DNA from: Tetrahymena thermophila SB210
Taxonomy: Eukaryota; Ciliophora; Oligohymenophorea; Hymenostomatida; Tetrahymenidae
Direction of reading: 5' to 3'
Assembly (NCBI RefSeq): GCF_000189635.1
Contig: NW_002476378.1
Span: forward strand, 62,001 to 126,000
Length of the DNA: 64,000 nt
Every line of letters starts with the position of its first letter. The first letter of the stretch is position 1. A program made the translations under genes and the position numbers. The notes under the pieces were generated by a model. The model ran no database searches and was not told where the DNA came from. It saw nothing but the letters and a program-made list of their open reading frames with translations. Below are positions 12,894-25,200 of this stretch, piece by piece.

Positions 12894-14123
12894 TCATTAT
12901 TAATATTGCTTTTATTAGCTTAAGGAATTAAGTTCTTCAAAGTAATTTTTAACTTCCATCATTTCTTGAATATAATCATAACCTGAATGAAGACATTATT
13001 TAAACTCTTTATAAGGTATTTTTTAAAGAAGGGATTCAGAGTCTTCTTCAAGTTTTTCTAATTTTTCCTTAATTTTATATTCAATCATTCGCTATGATAA
13101 CATTTAAAATCTTATGTTGTATTTATCATCATGAAGTCTATTAATTTTATTGATTTAATTAATTTATTAAAATCTTTGATTGTCCTTCAAAAATAAATTT
13201 CCTGTATCAATCATGCTATTTGGATTATTTTGAATGTAACTTATATCAAGATCAATAGAATTTACTAAATTTTGAAGAGCTTTTTATTTGGCTTTTAATT
13301 ATATTAGTTCCTATTCAAGTTTAGTCATTTTTCTTAAATATTTTTCTTCTTCTGGCATTTTAAATTTTTTCATACAAAAACTTTCATTCTTTTAAAGTTC
13401 TGTTTCTATCTTATATTAAAGATCTTAAACTTTTGTATGATCTAATTAAGCTAGAGGGAGATATTCTTATTTTAATTTTTTTATTAGAATTTAAAATTCC
13501 TTTTCTGTTAAATCAAATGAAGTATTATAATTTATTTTCTCTATCGTAGAATTAGTAAAGGTATTTCTGATAAAATTAATAAAATTTTGATTATTTTCTT
13601 CGCTTTAGTTTTATTAGGGATCAATTTGATGATTTTGCGGGCACTCATCTTCATCTCCATGCTAGCAAAAACTTAATATATCCCTATAATAATTTACTAT
13701 AATTAAGGAATTCTATTTATTTAAAGGGAGAGTATAATGCAACCACTTCAAAATATATTCTTCATTTGAGGCTCTGATAGAATAATTTATCACAATTACT
13801 ACAAAATCAACTTATTCTTTTTTTACAAATTCCGCTATATCACTTAATATATTCGAATTATTTTATATATTGATATTTGCAAATCCAGGTGTATTGGTTA
13901 CAAAGAGTGTATAATCTTTTAATTCTAATTATTCAGTTTAAAATCTTTAATTTACGAAATCATCAACTTAAAACATGTAGCTCGAATGTAAAAAATTGCA
14001 AAAGGTAGATTTTCCTGCTCCAGTATGGCCAATTACAAGAACTTTCTTTTTTGGCTTTACCAGAATTTAGCCAATTATAAGAAGCACTAAAAAGGTTACG
14101 ATGAAAGAATTTACTTTTTTCAT
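12894..14123 (-). CDS. AIG1/GIMAP-like GTPase with signal peptide (array copy 2)
   Basis: A single exon of 410 codons including TGA. It has the same architecture as copy 1: a hydrophobic leader (MKKVNSFIVTFLVLLIIGQI), a P-loop GHTGAGKST, a VVIVIN strand, then a long Lys/Glu/Gln-rich coiled-coil region with Cys near the C terminus. The switch II motif reads NTPGF instead of DTPGF: the codon is AAT, where the other three copies have GAT. That Asp normally helps bind Mg2+ and supports hydrolysis, so this copy may bind nucleotide but hydrolyse poorly. The segment after the P-loop also diverges (YMFQVDD in place of FKFKAEA-type sequence). The reading frame is otherwise intact. Confidence 0.85.
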
Positions 14124-15405
14124 TTGAGAGTATATATTTTTCTAGTAATTTAAAAATTATAAAATTGATAAACCTTTGAAACAAATTTTAGAAAACAATA
14201 TTTCAATTTATCATCAAATTAATCACAAATATATAACTTTTATAAAATAATTTCTCAAAACAAGTGCATAAAGACAAATTATTAGAAATTAACATATTCA
14301 AAAGTCATAAAATATAAGATGAAAAAAAGAAAAAAAAAACTATTAGTTTGTTCTATTATTTTATTTTAGTTTCAATTATTTAGAATGAAAGAGTGATACT
14401 TCTTTTATAGATAATTCATATAATTTTATAAATTAAACTATTTAAAGCTTTTAAAATATCTATTAAATTTTCTTATGGTGTTTATTTTTCTTGTAATTAA
14501 AGAAATTGAAACATTTTTTTTTAAAAAGAGCCTTTAAAACTCATACTTAAATAGCTTAAATTTGTTTTAGAATACAAACTTAACCTACTAAATAAAATAT
14601 CAAAAATCACAAATTTTTTGATAAAAATTTTTTTTTCCACCTATATAAAATTAATGAAACAATATTTTAGGCTAATTTTTAATCTTCGATTTATTCTTCA
14701 AAAGATAAAAAAGATAAATAATATCCATACTTGGAGGAGACTAACAAATCATACTTGATTAACCACAATCTTTTAGATGATTACCCCTAATATATAGCAT
14801 AAACATACATTATAAATCTAAATTATTAATTATATATAGTAATATCCAAATTGTAAAAATATGTAAGTCATATACTTGTTTTTTTTGAACCATGAATATT
14901 TAGAAAAAAATTAAATTATAGATATGCCTTAATTAGTAATAAAATTATTTTACAATTAAAACTAAAATATATTTTAAATAAGATAGATGCTTAGAGATTT
15001 ACCTTCAAGTTATAATGAATTACTCAAAAACAATGCACATTGGATATAATAAAACTCTCAATACTTAATATAATTTATTTAAAAGTATTTTTTATTAATT
15101 ATAGCAATAATTGTTAGAGATTGCAATTAAAAGTTTATTTAATAAAATAGATAAAAGATTTTAATATTTTGCTTGACTAAATATAATAATTAAATAGTAG
15201 AGACAAATACAGAAAATTTACTAATTCAATTTAAAATACAGAAAAGAAAATTTTGAAATCTTAATTTTAAAATCTTTTAAAAAAATAAAATTTAAAATAA
15301 TGAAAGAATATTTTATAATTTAAAAATAAATTTTTTCTAAATAATTAATAAAATTCTTCAAAATAAGATTTAATTTAAAGTTAGTATAAACAAGAAATTA
15401 TCAAA
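14124..15405. other. Spacer between GTPase copies 2 and 3
   Basis: No gene is seen. Up to about 15290 it is homologous to the region 5' of GTPase copy 1 (see 10889-12893). The 3' flank of copy 3 (about 15290-15405) is short and lacks the repeated 3'-flank block found after copies 1, 2 and 4, so a deletion or a different duplication endpoint is likely here. Confidence 0.6.
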
Positions 15406-16671
15406 TCATTATTATTATTATTATTGCTTTTATTTGCTTAATGAATTAAGTGCTTCAAAATAATTTTTAACTTCTACCATTTCTTATATTTCTTAATTAG
15501 CTGAATGAAGGCATTATTTGAACTCTTTAAGCTCAGGTATTTTTTAAACAAGTGATTCTGACTCTTCTTCAAGTTTTTCTAATTTTTCTTTAATTTTTTG
15601 TTCAATCATTTACTATGATAGTATTTAAATTCTTGTGTTGCTTTTATCATCTTGAAGTCTATTCATTTAATTGATTTAAATCGTTGAATGAAATGTATAA
15701 GTTGTAGTCCACCATAAAAATCCTGTTGTAATTTTTTCACGAGGGTTATCAATAATATTATTTATGTCATGATTAATAGAATCTACTAAATTTTGAAGTG
15801 TCTTTTATTCTGCTTTTAATTCCATTACTTCCTATTCAAGCTTAACCATTTTTCTTTAATTCTTTTCTTCTTATGGTATTTTATATTTGCTAAAACAAAA
15901 ACCTTCGTTTTTATAGAGTTCTATTTCTATTTTATTTTAAAGATCATAAACTTTTGTATGATCTAATTAAGCTAGAGGGAGATGTTTTTCTTTTAGTCTT
16001 TTTATTAGAATTCTAAATTCTTTGCCTGTTAAATACATTTTAGTATTATAACTTATTTTCTCTATCGTAGAATTAGTAAAGGTATTTTTGATAAAATTCA
16101 TAAAATTCTTATTATTTTCTTCACTTTTGCTTAATTAGGGATCAGTTTGGTTCTATTCCAAACACTGATCTTCATTTTCATTTTCATCTTCATCTTCATA
16201 TGAGCAAAAATTTTAGATTTTCCTATAATGGTTAACTAAAATTAAGGAATTATATTTGTTTAAAGGGAGAGTATAACGCAACCACTTCAAAATATACTCT
16301 TCATTTTAGGCTCTAATAGAATAATTAATCACAATTACTACAAAATCAACTTATTCTTTTTTTACAAATTCTACAATATCACTTAATATCTTCCAATTAT
16401 TTTATTTTTTGGGATCTGTAAATCCAGGTGTATCTGTTACAAGAAGTGAAAAATCTTTTAATTCAATTTATTCAGTTTAAAATATTTAGGTTACAGAGTC
16501 ACTACTTGCTTCAGCTTTAAACTTGGAACTTGAACATAAAAAATTGCAAAAGGTAGACTTTCCTGATCCAGTATGGCCAATTACAATAACTTTCTTTTTT
16601 GACTTTGCCAGTGTTTAGCCAATTACAAGAAGCACTAAAGAGATTATGATGAAAGAATTTACTTTTTTCAT
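15406..16671 (-). CDS. AIG1/GIMAP-like GTPase with signal peptide (array copy 3)
   Basis: A single exon of 422 codons including TGA, the longest of the four. The leader MKKVNSFIIISLVLLVIGQT ends with a signal-peptidase-like TLA. The G domain shows a P-loop GHTGSGKST, switch II DTPGF and VVIVIN. The region after the G domain carries an expanded acidic stretch of Asp/Glu/Asn codons near 16185-16200 that is shorter in the other copies. The C-terminal part is predicted coiled coil with regularly spaced Leu/Ile and charged residues. It is closest to copy 4 over the first 60 residues. A role on or inside endomembranes is inferred from the leader only. Confidence 0.87.
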
Positions 16672-17755
16672 TTAAATATTTATTTTTTTCTAATAATTTA
16701 AAATTATAAAATTAGTGAATCTCTGATATTCAATTTTGAGAGGAATATAAAAATTTTTTAGTAAATTAATAATAAATACATAAATGAGAATTACTTTCTT
16801 TTGGAAATTATTTTGAAGTTGTTATTTATTTTCATCCCTAATAATTATTATATAAACAAATTCTAAAAATTGATGTATCAAATAAAATTATTAGAAATTA
16901 AAATATTCAAAAGTCATTAAAATTTAGATAAAAAATAATTTAAAATATAGTATGTCTTAATTAATTTGTTGCTCTATTATTTATTTTATTTTAGTTTCAA
17001 TTATTTAGAATGAAATATATATAAATAATTAGCTGTATAAGTCAAAAATATAGAATATCCTGATTCTAATTTAAGTATATATAAAAATAAATAAAAATAA
17101 AAATACTTTTTTATATATATATATGGAGGTATATTTATTTATTTATTTATAGCTTCTTATAAAAGTTGAATTTTTTTGTTTAATGATAATTGTATCCTTT
17201 TAAAAACAAGCTTTTGTTATTAATCAAGTTATTTTGAGAGGAATTTTAATTAAATTTTATTCTCAAAAAATGTAAAAAAATATTTTAAGTCTTTTTATAG
17301 TTTCATTTTAATAAATAATTATAAATAGCTTTTTCCTTATAAGGAGAACTTTTGTATTTTTCTTAATAAATAATATTAAATAAATTACTTTAGTTTTTAA
17401 GTAAAATTTATGATTTTTTTTTGAAATTATTAGTTTATTTATTTATTTAAATTATTTTATCTAAATGTTTATCTTTATATTAAGGAAATATAAACTAATT
17501 TTTTTTATTTTTAAAATAAAATATTTATGATATGAACAAAAAAAAAGCACACACAAATTTTAAGAGGTTTTAATAATTTAATTTTTACAATATTTAAATG
17601 AAAAATGTAAATACTTTAAAAAAATTCTCTCTTTATTTATTAATAAATAGTAAGTAATTTTTAATTTATTATCTATGAAAAGAAATAATTAATTACCTTT
17701 AAATTTATATTTATGATGTTAATTGAAGCTTTGAATAAAAAAAGAAACTACAAAA
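16672..17755. other. Spacer between GTPase copies 3 and 4, includes 3'-flank block copy 3
   Basis: No gene is present. The first half resembles the 5' regions of the other GTPase genes. From about 17090 to 17262 it carries the third copy of the 3'-flank block described at 9007-9691. Confidence 0.65.
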
Positions 17756-19006
17756 TCATTATTAATATTGCTTTTATTTACTTAACGAATTACGTGCTTC
17801 AAAGTAATTTTTAACTACAATCATTTCTTGTATATCTTCATTAGCTGAATGAAGGCATTATTTGAACTCTTAAAGCTAAGGTATTTTTTAAACAAGCTAT
17901 TCAAACTCTTCTTTATGTTTTTCTAAATTTTCTTTAATTTATTGTTAAATAATTTATTAATATAGCATTTTATTTTATGAGTCGTTTTTATCATCATTAA
18001 GCCTATTCATTTTATGAATTTAATGAGTTGAGTGATATCTAGTCTTAAATAAATCTCCACTATCAATCCAGCGACTTGGGTTATTATGAATGTAATTTAT
18101 ATCATCATCAATAGAATTTATTAAATTCTGAAGATTTGTTTATTCTGCTTTTAATTATGTTACTTCCTATTCAAGCTTAGCCATTTCTCTTTAATACTTT
18201 TCTTCTTCTAATTTTTTAAACTTGTTCATACAAAAACTTTCGTTCTTTTAAAGTTCTGTTATTATCTTATCTTAAAGATCTTAAACTTTTGTATGATCTA
18301 ATTAAGCTAGAGGGAAATATTCTTATTTTAATTTTTTTTTTAGAATTTTAAATTCCTTTGTTGTTATATTAATATCAATATTATAATTTATTTTCTCTAT
18401 CGTAGAATTGGTAAAGGTATTTTTGATAAAATTGATAAAATTCTGATTATTTTCTTCACTTTTGCTTAATTTGGGATCAGTTTGACAATTTTATGCGAAC
18501 TCATCTTCGTAATCATTTTCAACTTCATCTCCATATGAGCAAAAATTTTAGATATCCCTATAATGGTTAACTAAAATTAAGGAATTATATTTGTTTAAAG
18601 GGAGAGTATAACGCAACCACTTCAAAATATACTCTTCATTTGAGGCTCTGATAGAATAATTAATCACAATTACTACAAAATCAACTTATTCTTTTTTTAC
18701 AAAATCTACAATATCACTTAATATCTTCCAATTATTTTATTTTTTGGGATCTGTAAATCCAGGTGTATCGGTTACAAAGAGTGTATAATCTTTTAATTCT
18801 AATTATTCAGTTTAAAATATTTAGGTTACTGAGTCACTACTTGCTTCAGCTTTAAACTTGAAGCTTGAACATAAAAAATTGCAAAAGGTAGACTTTCCTG
18901 ATCCAGTATGGCCAATTACAATAACTTTTTTCTTTGTCTTTGCCAGAGTTTATCTAATTAAAAGAAGCACTAAAAAGATTATGATGAAAGAATTTACTTT
19001 TTTCAT
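17756..19006 (-). CDS. AIG1/GIMAP-like GTPase with signal peptide (array copy 4)
   Basis: A single exon of 417 codons including TGA. The leader is MKKVNSFIIIFLVLLLIRQT, with an Arg replacing Gly near its end, followed by the P-loop GHTGSGKST, switch II DTPGF and a VVIVIN-type strand. The first 60 residues match copy 3 almost exactly. A stretch of about 45 bases (about 18770-18815) matches copy 2 instead, so the gene looks like a mosaic from gene conversion. The C-terminal region is coiled coil, as in the paralogues. It is presumably the first unit of the array in transcription order, since all four copies are transcribed leftward. Confidence 0.87.
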
Positions 19007-22000
19007 TTGAAATTATATTTTTTTATAATAATTTAAAATTTTAAATAAATACTTTTGGAAATTATGTTGAAATATTTTTTTGATTTTCTAATAATTAATT
19101 ATTAAACAAATTCTAAATTGATGTATCAAATAAAATTATTAGAAATTGACATATTCAAAAGTCGGTCATTAAAAATTAGATAAAAAATAATTTAAAATAT
19201 AGTATGTCTTATATATGTTAATATATGTTATTTAATTTAAACATGACGGCAAAGTCAGTTAATTTAACTTTAACCACCTAAACTTAATTATAGACTAATT
19301 TTTATTAAAAATATCTATTTAATTTTTCCATCTTGTATGCTTTTATTGTATTTAGTATTGCAGTTTTTAAATTCTAATTCACTATTTTCATCAGAAATTT
19401 GATCATGCACTTACCAAATCTTTAATTTTGGTAAAGTGGAAAAAGGATTTTTGTTCAAAAATTTATAAATTTATTTTTAAAGATCTATTTATTTATTCTG
19501 CTTATTATGCAGGTAAGCCTGTTCCTAAAAAAGTAGTGCACTATGAATATGTTTTGATAGAAGTTGGGTATGGGTTCTTACTGTCAGCAGTAGATAATAA
19601 AAATAAGTACAACACCTACAGATTTCACTTAGATTATTCTTGATAAAAATAATGTTGCTCATTTAAACCTAATTGCTAGGGATAGCCTTTGATTTGGTAG
19701 ATGAAGTTGCAGAAACATTTGATTAATTCTCATAAGAGTTCAATAACAAAATTTTTTTTTAGGAGTTTCAATGATTAAAATATATTAAGATAAGACAAAA
19801 TATATACAAATAGAAATAAACTTTTTTATATTTTATCAAATTACAAAAATGTCTAAAAAATGAAAATTTAATACTCTTCAAAACTGCTTATTTAGACATA
19901 TTAAATTGGAATACATAGCAAAACGCCTTAGTGCGCTTTTATGTTATTTATAAAAATAATTATATGTTAAATAACTATGAATGTTATTAATATTCTTTAT
20001 AGTAAAAAATCATTTTCTTTTCATATTTTGTGCAAATTTTTGATTTATTAACTTCAGATTTCCCTTTATTGGATTTTATCATAAAAAGATATATGCTTAA
20101 TACTTTATAATTCTGATTGTGATTTCTTCATTTCATTTTACTATTTAAATTCTTTTATTGAATAAAAAGCATTTACTCTTCAGATAATAATATCTGATAA
20201 GAATTAAAGTGTTATGTATGTATGTATTTATTAATTTTGCTCTAATTTTAGAAAGCATCATATTAATTTTTGAATTAATGATAGATACCTTAATTCTAAC
20301 TAAAAAATACATTCTTAGTATATCCAACTTAAATTATTTAGCATATTTTTTTGCTGTGTCATTAAGGAATTATCTAACTTGATTTGTTGAGTTAATAAAA
20401 TGACAATCAAAAAAATATAAAGGAAATTCACTTTATAAATCAAATGTAACTAACTATAAAAAAAAAAAGTTAAAAAAACTTCACTCAAAGCTTTAAATAG
20501 GGTAAAATAAAAATAAAACTATGTCGAAATTATGTTTTATTAGTGAATTTTACTTCAGAAGAAATTAATAGTTGGATAATAATTAATTGTGGAATTAAAA
20601 TGTAAGGTTTCATTTAATAATTAATTTTAAATTAAGAATAATGGCTGGTGGTATTTACTTTTACTATTGAGTTAGATCAATTTTTTTATAGCCAATTAAT
20701 CAATCAATAAATAAATAAATTAAAAAGAAAATACATAATTTATATTATTACATAAAGATAAATTTCAATCAGCTTCAAACCAAATTTGATGAAGAGCTTA
20801 ACCATTTTGAAATTTTTATTAAAGCAATTTAAAACCTCATTAATTTAATTAAGCTCAGTAATTATATTTGATAATATTCTATATTTCAAAATGTATTTTT
20901 TAATTTTATATTTATTCTCAGATTAGTAACAAAATATATATTTGTTTTAATCTTTCTATTTATTTATTTTAAATATTTTTAACCAACAAATTAATTAAAA
21001 AAAAGCTAACTAATTTTATTCTGTAAACATACAATATAATTTCTTTTAAACGAAAATCTTAAATATATATGTAACCATTTTTACATCTATCTGTCAATTA
21101 ATAGTTGAATAAATTAACTCGCTTGATCATTCAGGTATCCAAAAATATATTTCATAAAATTCATTAAATTACAAAAAACAAATTAGTTTTTTAGAAATTT
21201 TTCAAACTATTTACATATACAAGTAATTTACTCTAAAAATTTTTAAGTTTTAGTAAATTTCAATTAAAAATAATACTTTTTCCTATTTAAAATGATATTT
21301 TAATCTTATAAAGAAGAGGTTTATTAAACTTTATTCAAGATTTAGATAGGTTTTGTAAAAACCTTTGTATAATTTTGTAAATTCTTATATAAAGTAAGCT
21401 AATGATAATTTGCATTTTTTGTTTACGGTTGTAAATTAATTTATATGTTTTATTTCAGCTGTATTAAATATTTAAATTAATCTAGATAAAATATGGAAGA
21501 AAAAAAATCTAAATATCTTATTTTTAATTTATTGAATGAACAATCACTCAAATTATTAAATAGAAAAAGTTAAGATAATTTGTATTTCCCTAATTACAGT
21601 AATTAATCAATTTAAATCTTTTATATTCCAACCCATAAATATTTGATATTTAAGCGAATTTAGAAAAGATATACTAAAATATCTAAATATCTTATTTATA
21701 TTTTCAATGCAAATTCTGACATAAAGGTAGTTAAGATAAATTTTATTTTATTATCATTTATTGCAACTATTATTAGTAAATAATCATCTTTTTCACTTAT
21801 TTTTAATGCATTAGAAATACTAAAACAATTCTAAAAATAATCTTCTACATATATTGTCAGCAAAAAATTTTTTTGATTTGCCTATTCTTTAAAAATTAAT
21901 AAAAATATATCCATCGCTGATCGCTGGAAAGTAACTTTGACTCTCCTAATTCAATATAGATTATTTTTAATTTAGTTTACATTCCAAGTAAAATAGCCTT

Positions 22001-22202
22001 AATTTAATCTGGGGTTGCTTAATCTATAAAGAAATAATTATTTATGTTGCTTATCATTAAAAGTTTACATTGAGATCTCCAAGAAAGAAATTTTCTGGAT
22101 ATAAATTAGAAATGAAAAAAGGCGAAGAGAGAAACAAATATAATTAAATAAATAAAATAAAATAATAATAAATAAGTAAATAAAATGAGATAAAAAAATA
22201 TT
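19007..22202. other. Long intergenic region, one possible gene fragment
   Basis: About 3.2 kb lacks an assignable gene. The segment 19380-19505 shares sequence with 7700-7815 near the other edge of the GTPase array. The segment 19428-19780 has coding-like composition (see the separate entry). From 19800 to 22000 the sequence is AT-rich and I see nothing that could be supported as a gene. Confidence 0.55.
19428..19780 (+). pseudogene. Possible gene fragment or frameshifted relic
   Basis: The stretch 19428-19643 is open and its second half has unusually mixed, protein-like codons (for example KPVPKKVVHYEYVLIEVGYG). A different frame then continues as coding-like at about 19650-19770 (IAFDLVDEVAETFDQF) before stopping at a TGA. 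A frameshift or an unrecognised intron would join them. I do not recognise the product. No convincing start or signal peptide is visible, so this may be a decayed gene. Confidence 0.3.
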
Positions 22203-25200
22203 ATGCTCTTGAATATAATTTACCTGGTGCTTATTAGCCATATAATAGCTTAAAACTATGATTACAATACTGCAAATGTTTGTGATTTTAGCTCGTAGGG
22301 TAAATCTCAAAATTAAGTTGCTTATATGTGTACTCACTAAGCTCTTGGTTCTTGCTAGCTACAATAAGCTGTATAATCTGATGGCTACTCCAGCTTTGCA
22401 GAGTACGGATTCGGTGGTTATGGAAGCTACCCTCCCTCAAATTATTGCTGTAGATGTTTTTAAATTTAAGTCTAAGACAGTGATGCTCCTGCAAAGGATA
22501 TTATTGTTTAAGGTATAAACACTGGTGGTGATGTTATCAGTAACTAATTCGATTTATCTATGATTGCTGGTGGTTTTGGGGCTAATAACGGATGTGCTAA
22601 CAAAGTCTTTGCATGGAATGGTGGTCCTTGGGACGGACGCGCTGGTCCTGCCTAATATCCTTCTAGTGCTGCTGGTAATTGGTGCAGCGATCCTACATAA
22701 GATAATTCTCAATGCTAAAATCCTTACTCTGGTGGTATCACCTAAAAAAGTGATTGTGCTAAGTTACCTAACAATAACTTAACCTAACTATGTGAATACT
22801 CTTTTGATACAAAATGGAGAACTAGCAACGGGTTAAGGGAAACTATTATGAAAGAAGTAAGATGCCCTGCTGGATTGATTAGATTATCAGGCTGTAACAA
22901 AGATGATCCATCTTTACCTTACCCTTCTGGAAAGCTCTCTGCTAGTGATCCTAATATTATAAGAGGAAAATTGACTCATATGTGGGATTGTAAATATTTT
23001 ATTACTTTCATAATTTTATTATTATTGATTTTTACTAAGTTTAAATATGGAAATAAAATTTGATTTAAAAAATATCTATTAAATTAATCTATTTGAACAT
23101 AATTTAATTGATTATCAAACATAAAAGAAATAAATAAATTATTTACTTAATTTTGTTGTTCCAAGCAAAATTTATAAATTAATTTACTGAATGTGATTTC
23201 AGGCAGGCGTGTTGATTTTATCACAAAAAAATTGAATTTTTTGTTAATGTTTCAAAAAAATTGTAAACAGACAGATTTCATAAAAATAAAAATTAGCAAA
23301 CCTGATTTTCATTAAATATCTTTAAAATAAAATACCCTTTCTTTATTCTTTTCAGAAAAAACAATACATTCTTTATTAAATTTAATTCTCTCTAATAAAA
23401 CTCTCAGCAATTAAAATATATTAAAGCTATATTTTGTACTTTATATAGGTTGCAAACCATCTTGCTCATGGACTGGAAATGTATTCCAAGCTAATGGAAC
23501 TGCTGTCATGTCTTGTGATGCTTCAGGCACCAATATACTTGGTACTAATACTTCGTTTTAATGTGAGAATCTTACTTGTGATCCTAGTTGTAAAACCTGC
23601 TCAGAATCCAATGATGCAAACAAATGCACAGCTTGCAATACTGGTTCCTACTTAAGCTCAAACCCTGGAAAATGTACTACTTGTCCTCCTTAGTTAAATT
23701 GCTTAGAATGTTCCAATAGCGTTACATGCATAACTTGTTAAACTGGATATATTTTATAGAATGATGGATCTTGTAAGTAACCTTGTGATTAAAGTTGTAA
23801 AACTTGCAGCACTCCTTAAGATGCTACTTAATGCACTTCTTGCAATGATGGATACTATCTGAGTGGATCTTCCGTTGGTACTTGTTCTAAATGCCCATCA
23901 AATTGTACTAGCTGCCTTTCTGATATTAGCTGTTCAGCTTGCACTGATAATTATGTTTTAATAAGTGGAAGTTGCTAACCTTGCAACAGTCCATGTTTAT
24001 CTTGTATAACAGATACAAATACTTGTACAAGCTGTATTCAAGGTTATACTTTAAATGGAAATACATGCCAAGCAACTTGCGATTCTACTTGTAAAACTTG
24101 CAGTAAAAACTAAGATGCAACTTAATGTACTTCTTGTTATTCTGGATTCTATTTAAATGGATCTACTATAGGATCATGTGTTTAATGTTCTTCAAATTGC
24201 AGCAGTTGCACTTCCCAAAATAGCTGCTAAACTTGCACCAACAACACCATATTAGTGAGTGGTTAATGCTTATCTTGTACGAGCCCATGCTAAACATGCT
24301 AGACTTCAGTCACAAATTGCTTATCTTGTGTTTAAGGGTATACTTTGGATGGAAATACTTGTACTGCTTCAAACACTGGAAATTGTCATCCTAGTTGCTA
24401 AACATGCAGTAAACCAAACGATTAAAATTTTTGCACTTCATGCCCTACAGGATATCTTGTTCTTGGAGGTAACTGTTAGCCTTGTTAAAAGCCATGCTAG
24501 AACTGTAGTGGAAATCCTAATAGTTGCACTTCATGCATTGCAAATTATTCATTAAGTGGAAACACATGTGTTGGTAGTAATTAAGATTAAACATAGTGCC
24601 ATCCCAGCTGCAAAACTTGCAGCGTTTAGCATGACTAAAATTCTTGTACCTCATGTTTTGATGGGTTTTTAATTTTAGGCAATGGAAATTGTTAGCCTTG
24701 CCAACCTCCTTGTTTTAACTGCTCTGGTAATCCTAATAGTTGTACTTCATGCATTGCAAATTATTCATTAAGTGGAAACACATGTGTTGGTAGTAATTAA
24801 GATTAAACATAGTGTCACTCCAGCTGCAAAACTTGCAGCGTTTAGCATGACTAAAATGCTTGTACCTCATGTTTTGATGGGTTTTTAATTTTAGGAAATG
24901 GAAATTGTTAACCTTGCTAGCCTCCTTGTTTTAACTGCTCTGAAAATCCTAATAGTTGCACTTCATGCATTGCAAATTATTCATTAAGTGGAAACACTTG
25001 TGTTGGTAGTAATTAAGATTAAACATAGTGTCACCCCAGCTGTAAAACTTGCAGCGTTTAGCATGACTAAAATGCTTGTACCTCCTGTTTTGATGGGTTT
25101 TTAATTTTGGGTAATGGAAATTGTTAGCCTTGCCAACCTCCTTGTTTTAACTGCTCTGGTAATCCTAATAATTGTACTGCATGTGCAAGCGGCTATGCTT

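Noticed and set aside
20145-20327. Minus-strand 60-residue ORF
   Set aside because: It has low-complexity Ile/Asn/Leu content and no support from composition or context.
22065-22337. 90-residue minus-strand ORF overlapping the GH45 gene start
   Set aside because: It is antisense to the signal peptide and first GH45 residues and has low-complexity Ile/Leu/Phe content. The plus-strand gene has homology and a signal peptide.
24259-24555. 98-residue plus-strand ORF under the standard code
   Set aside because: It is a shadow in another frame of the cysteine-repeat exon.
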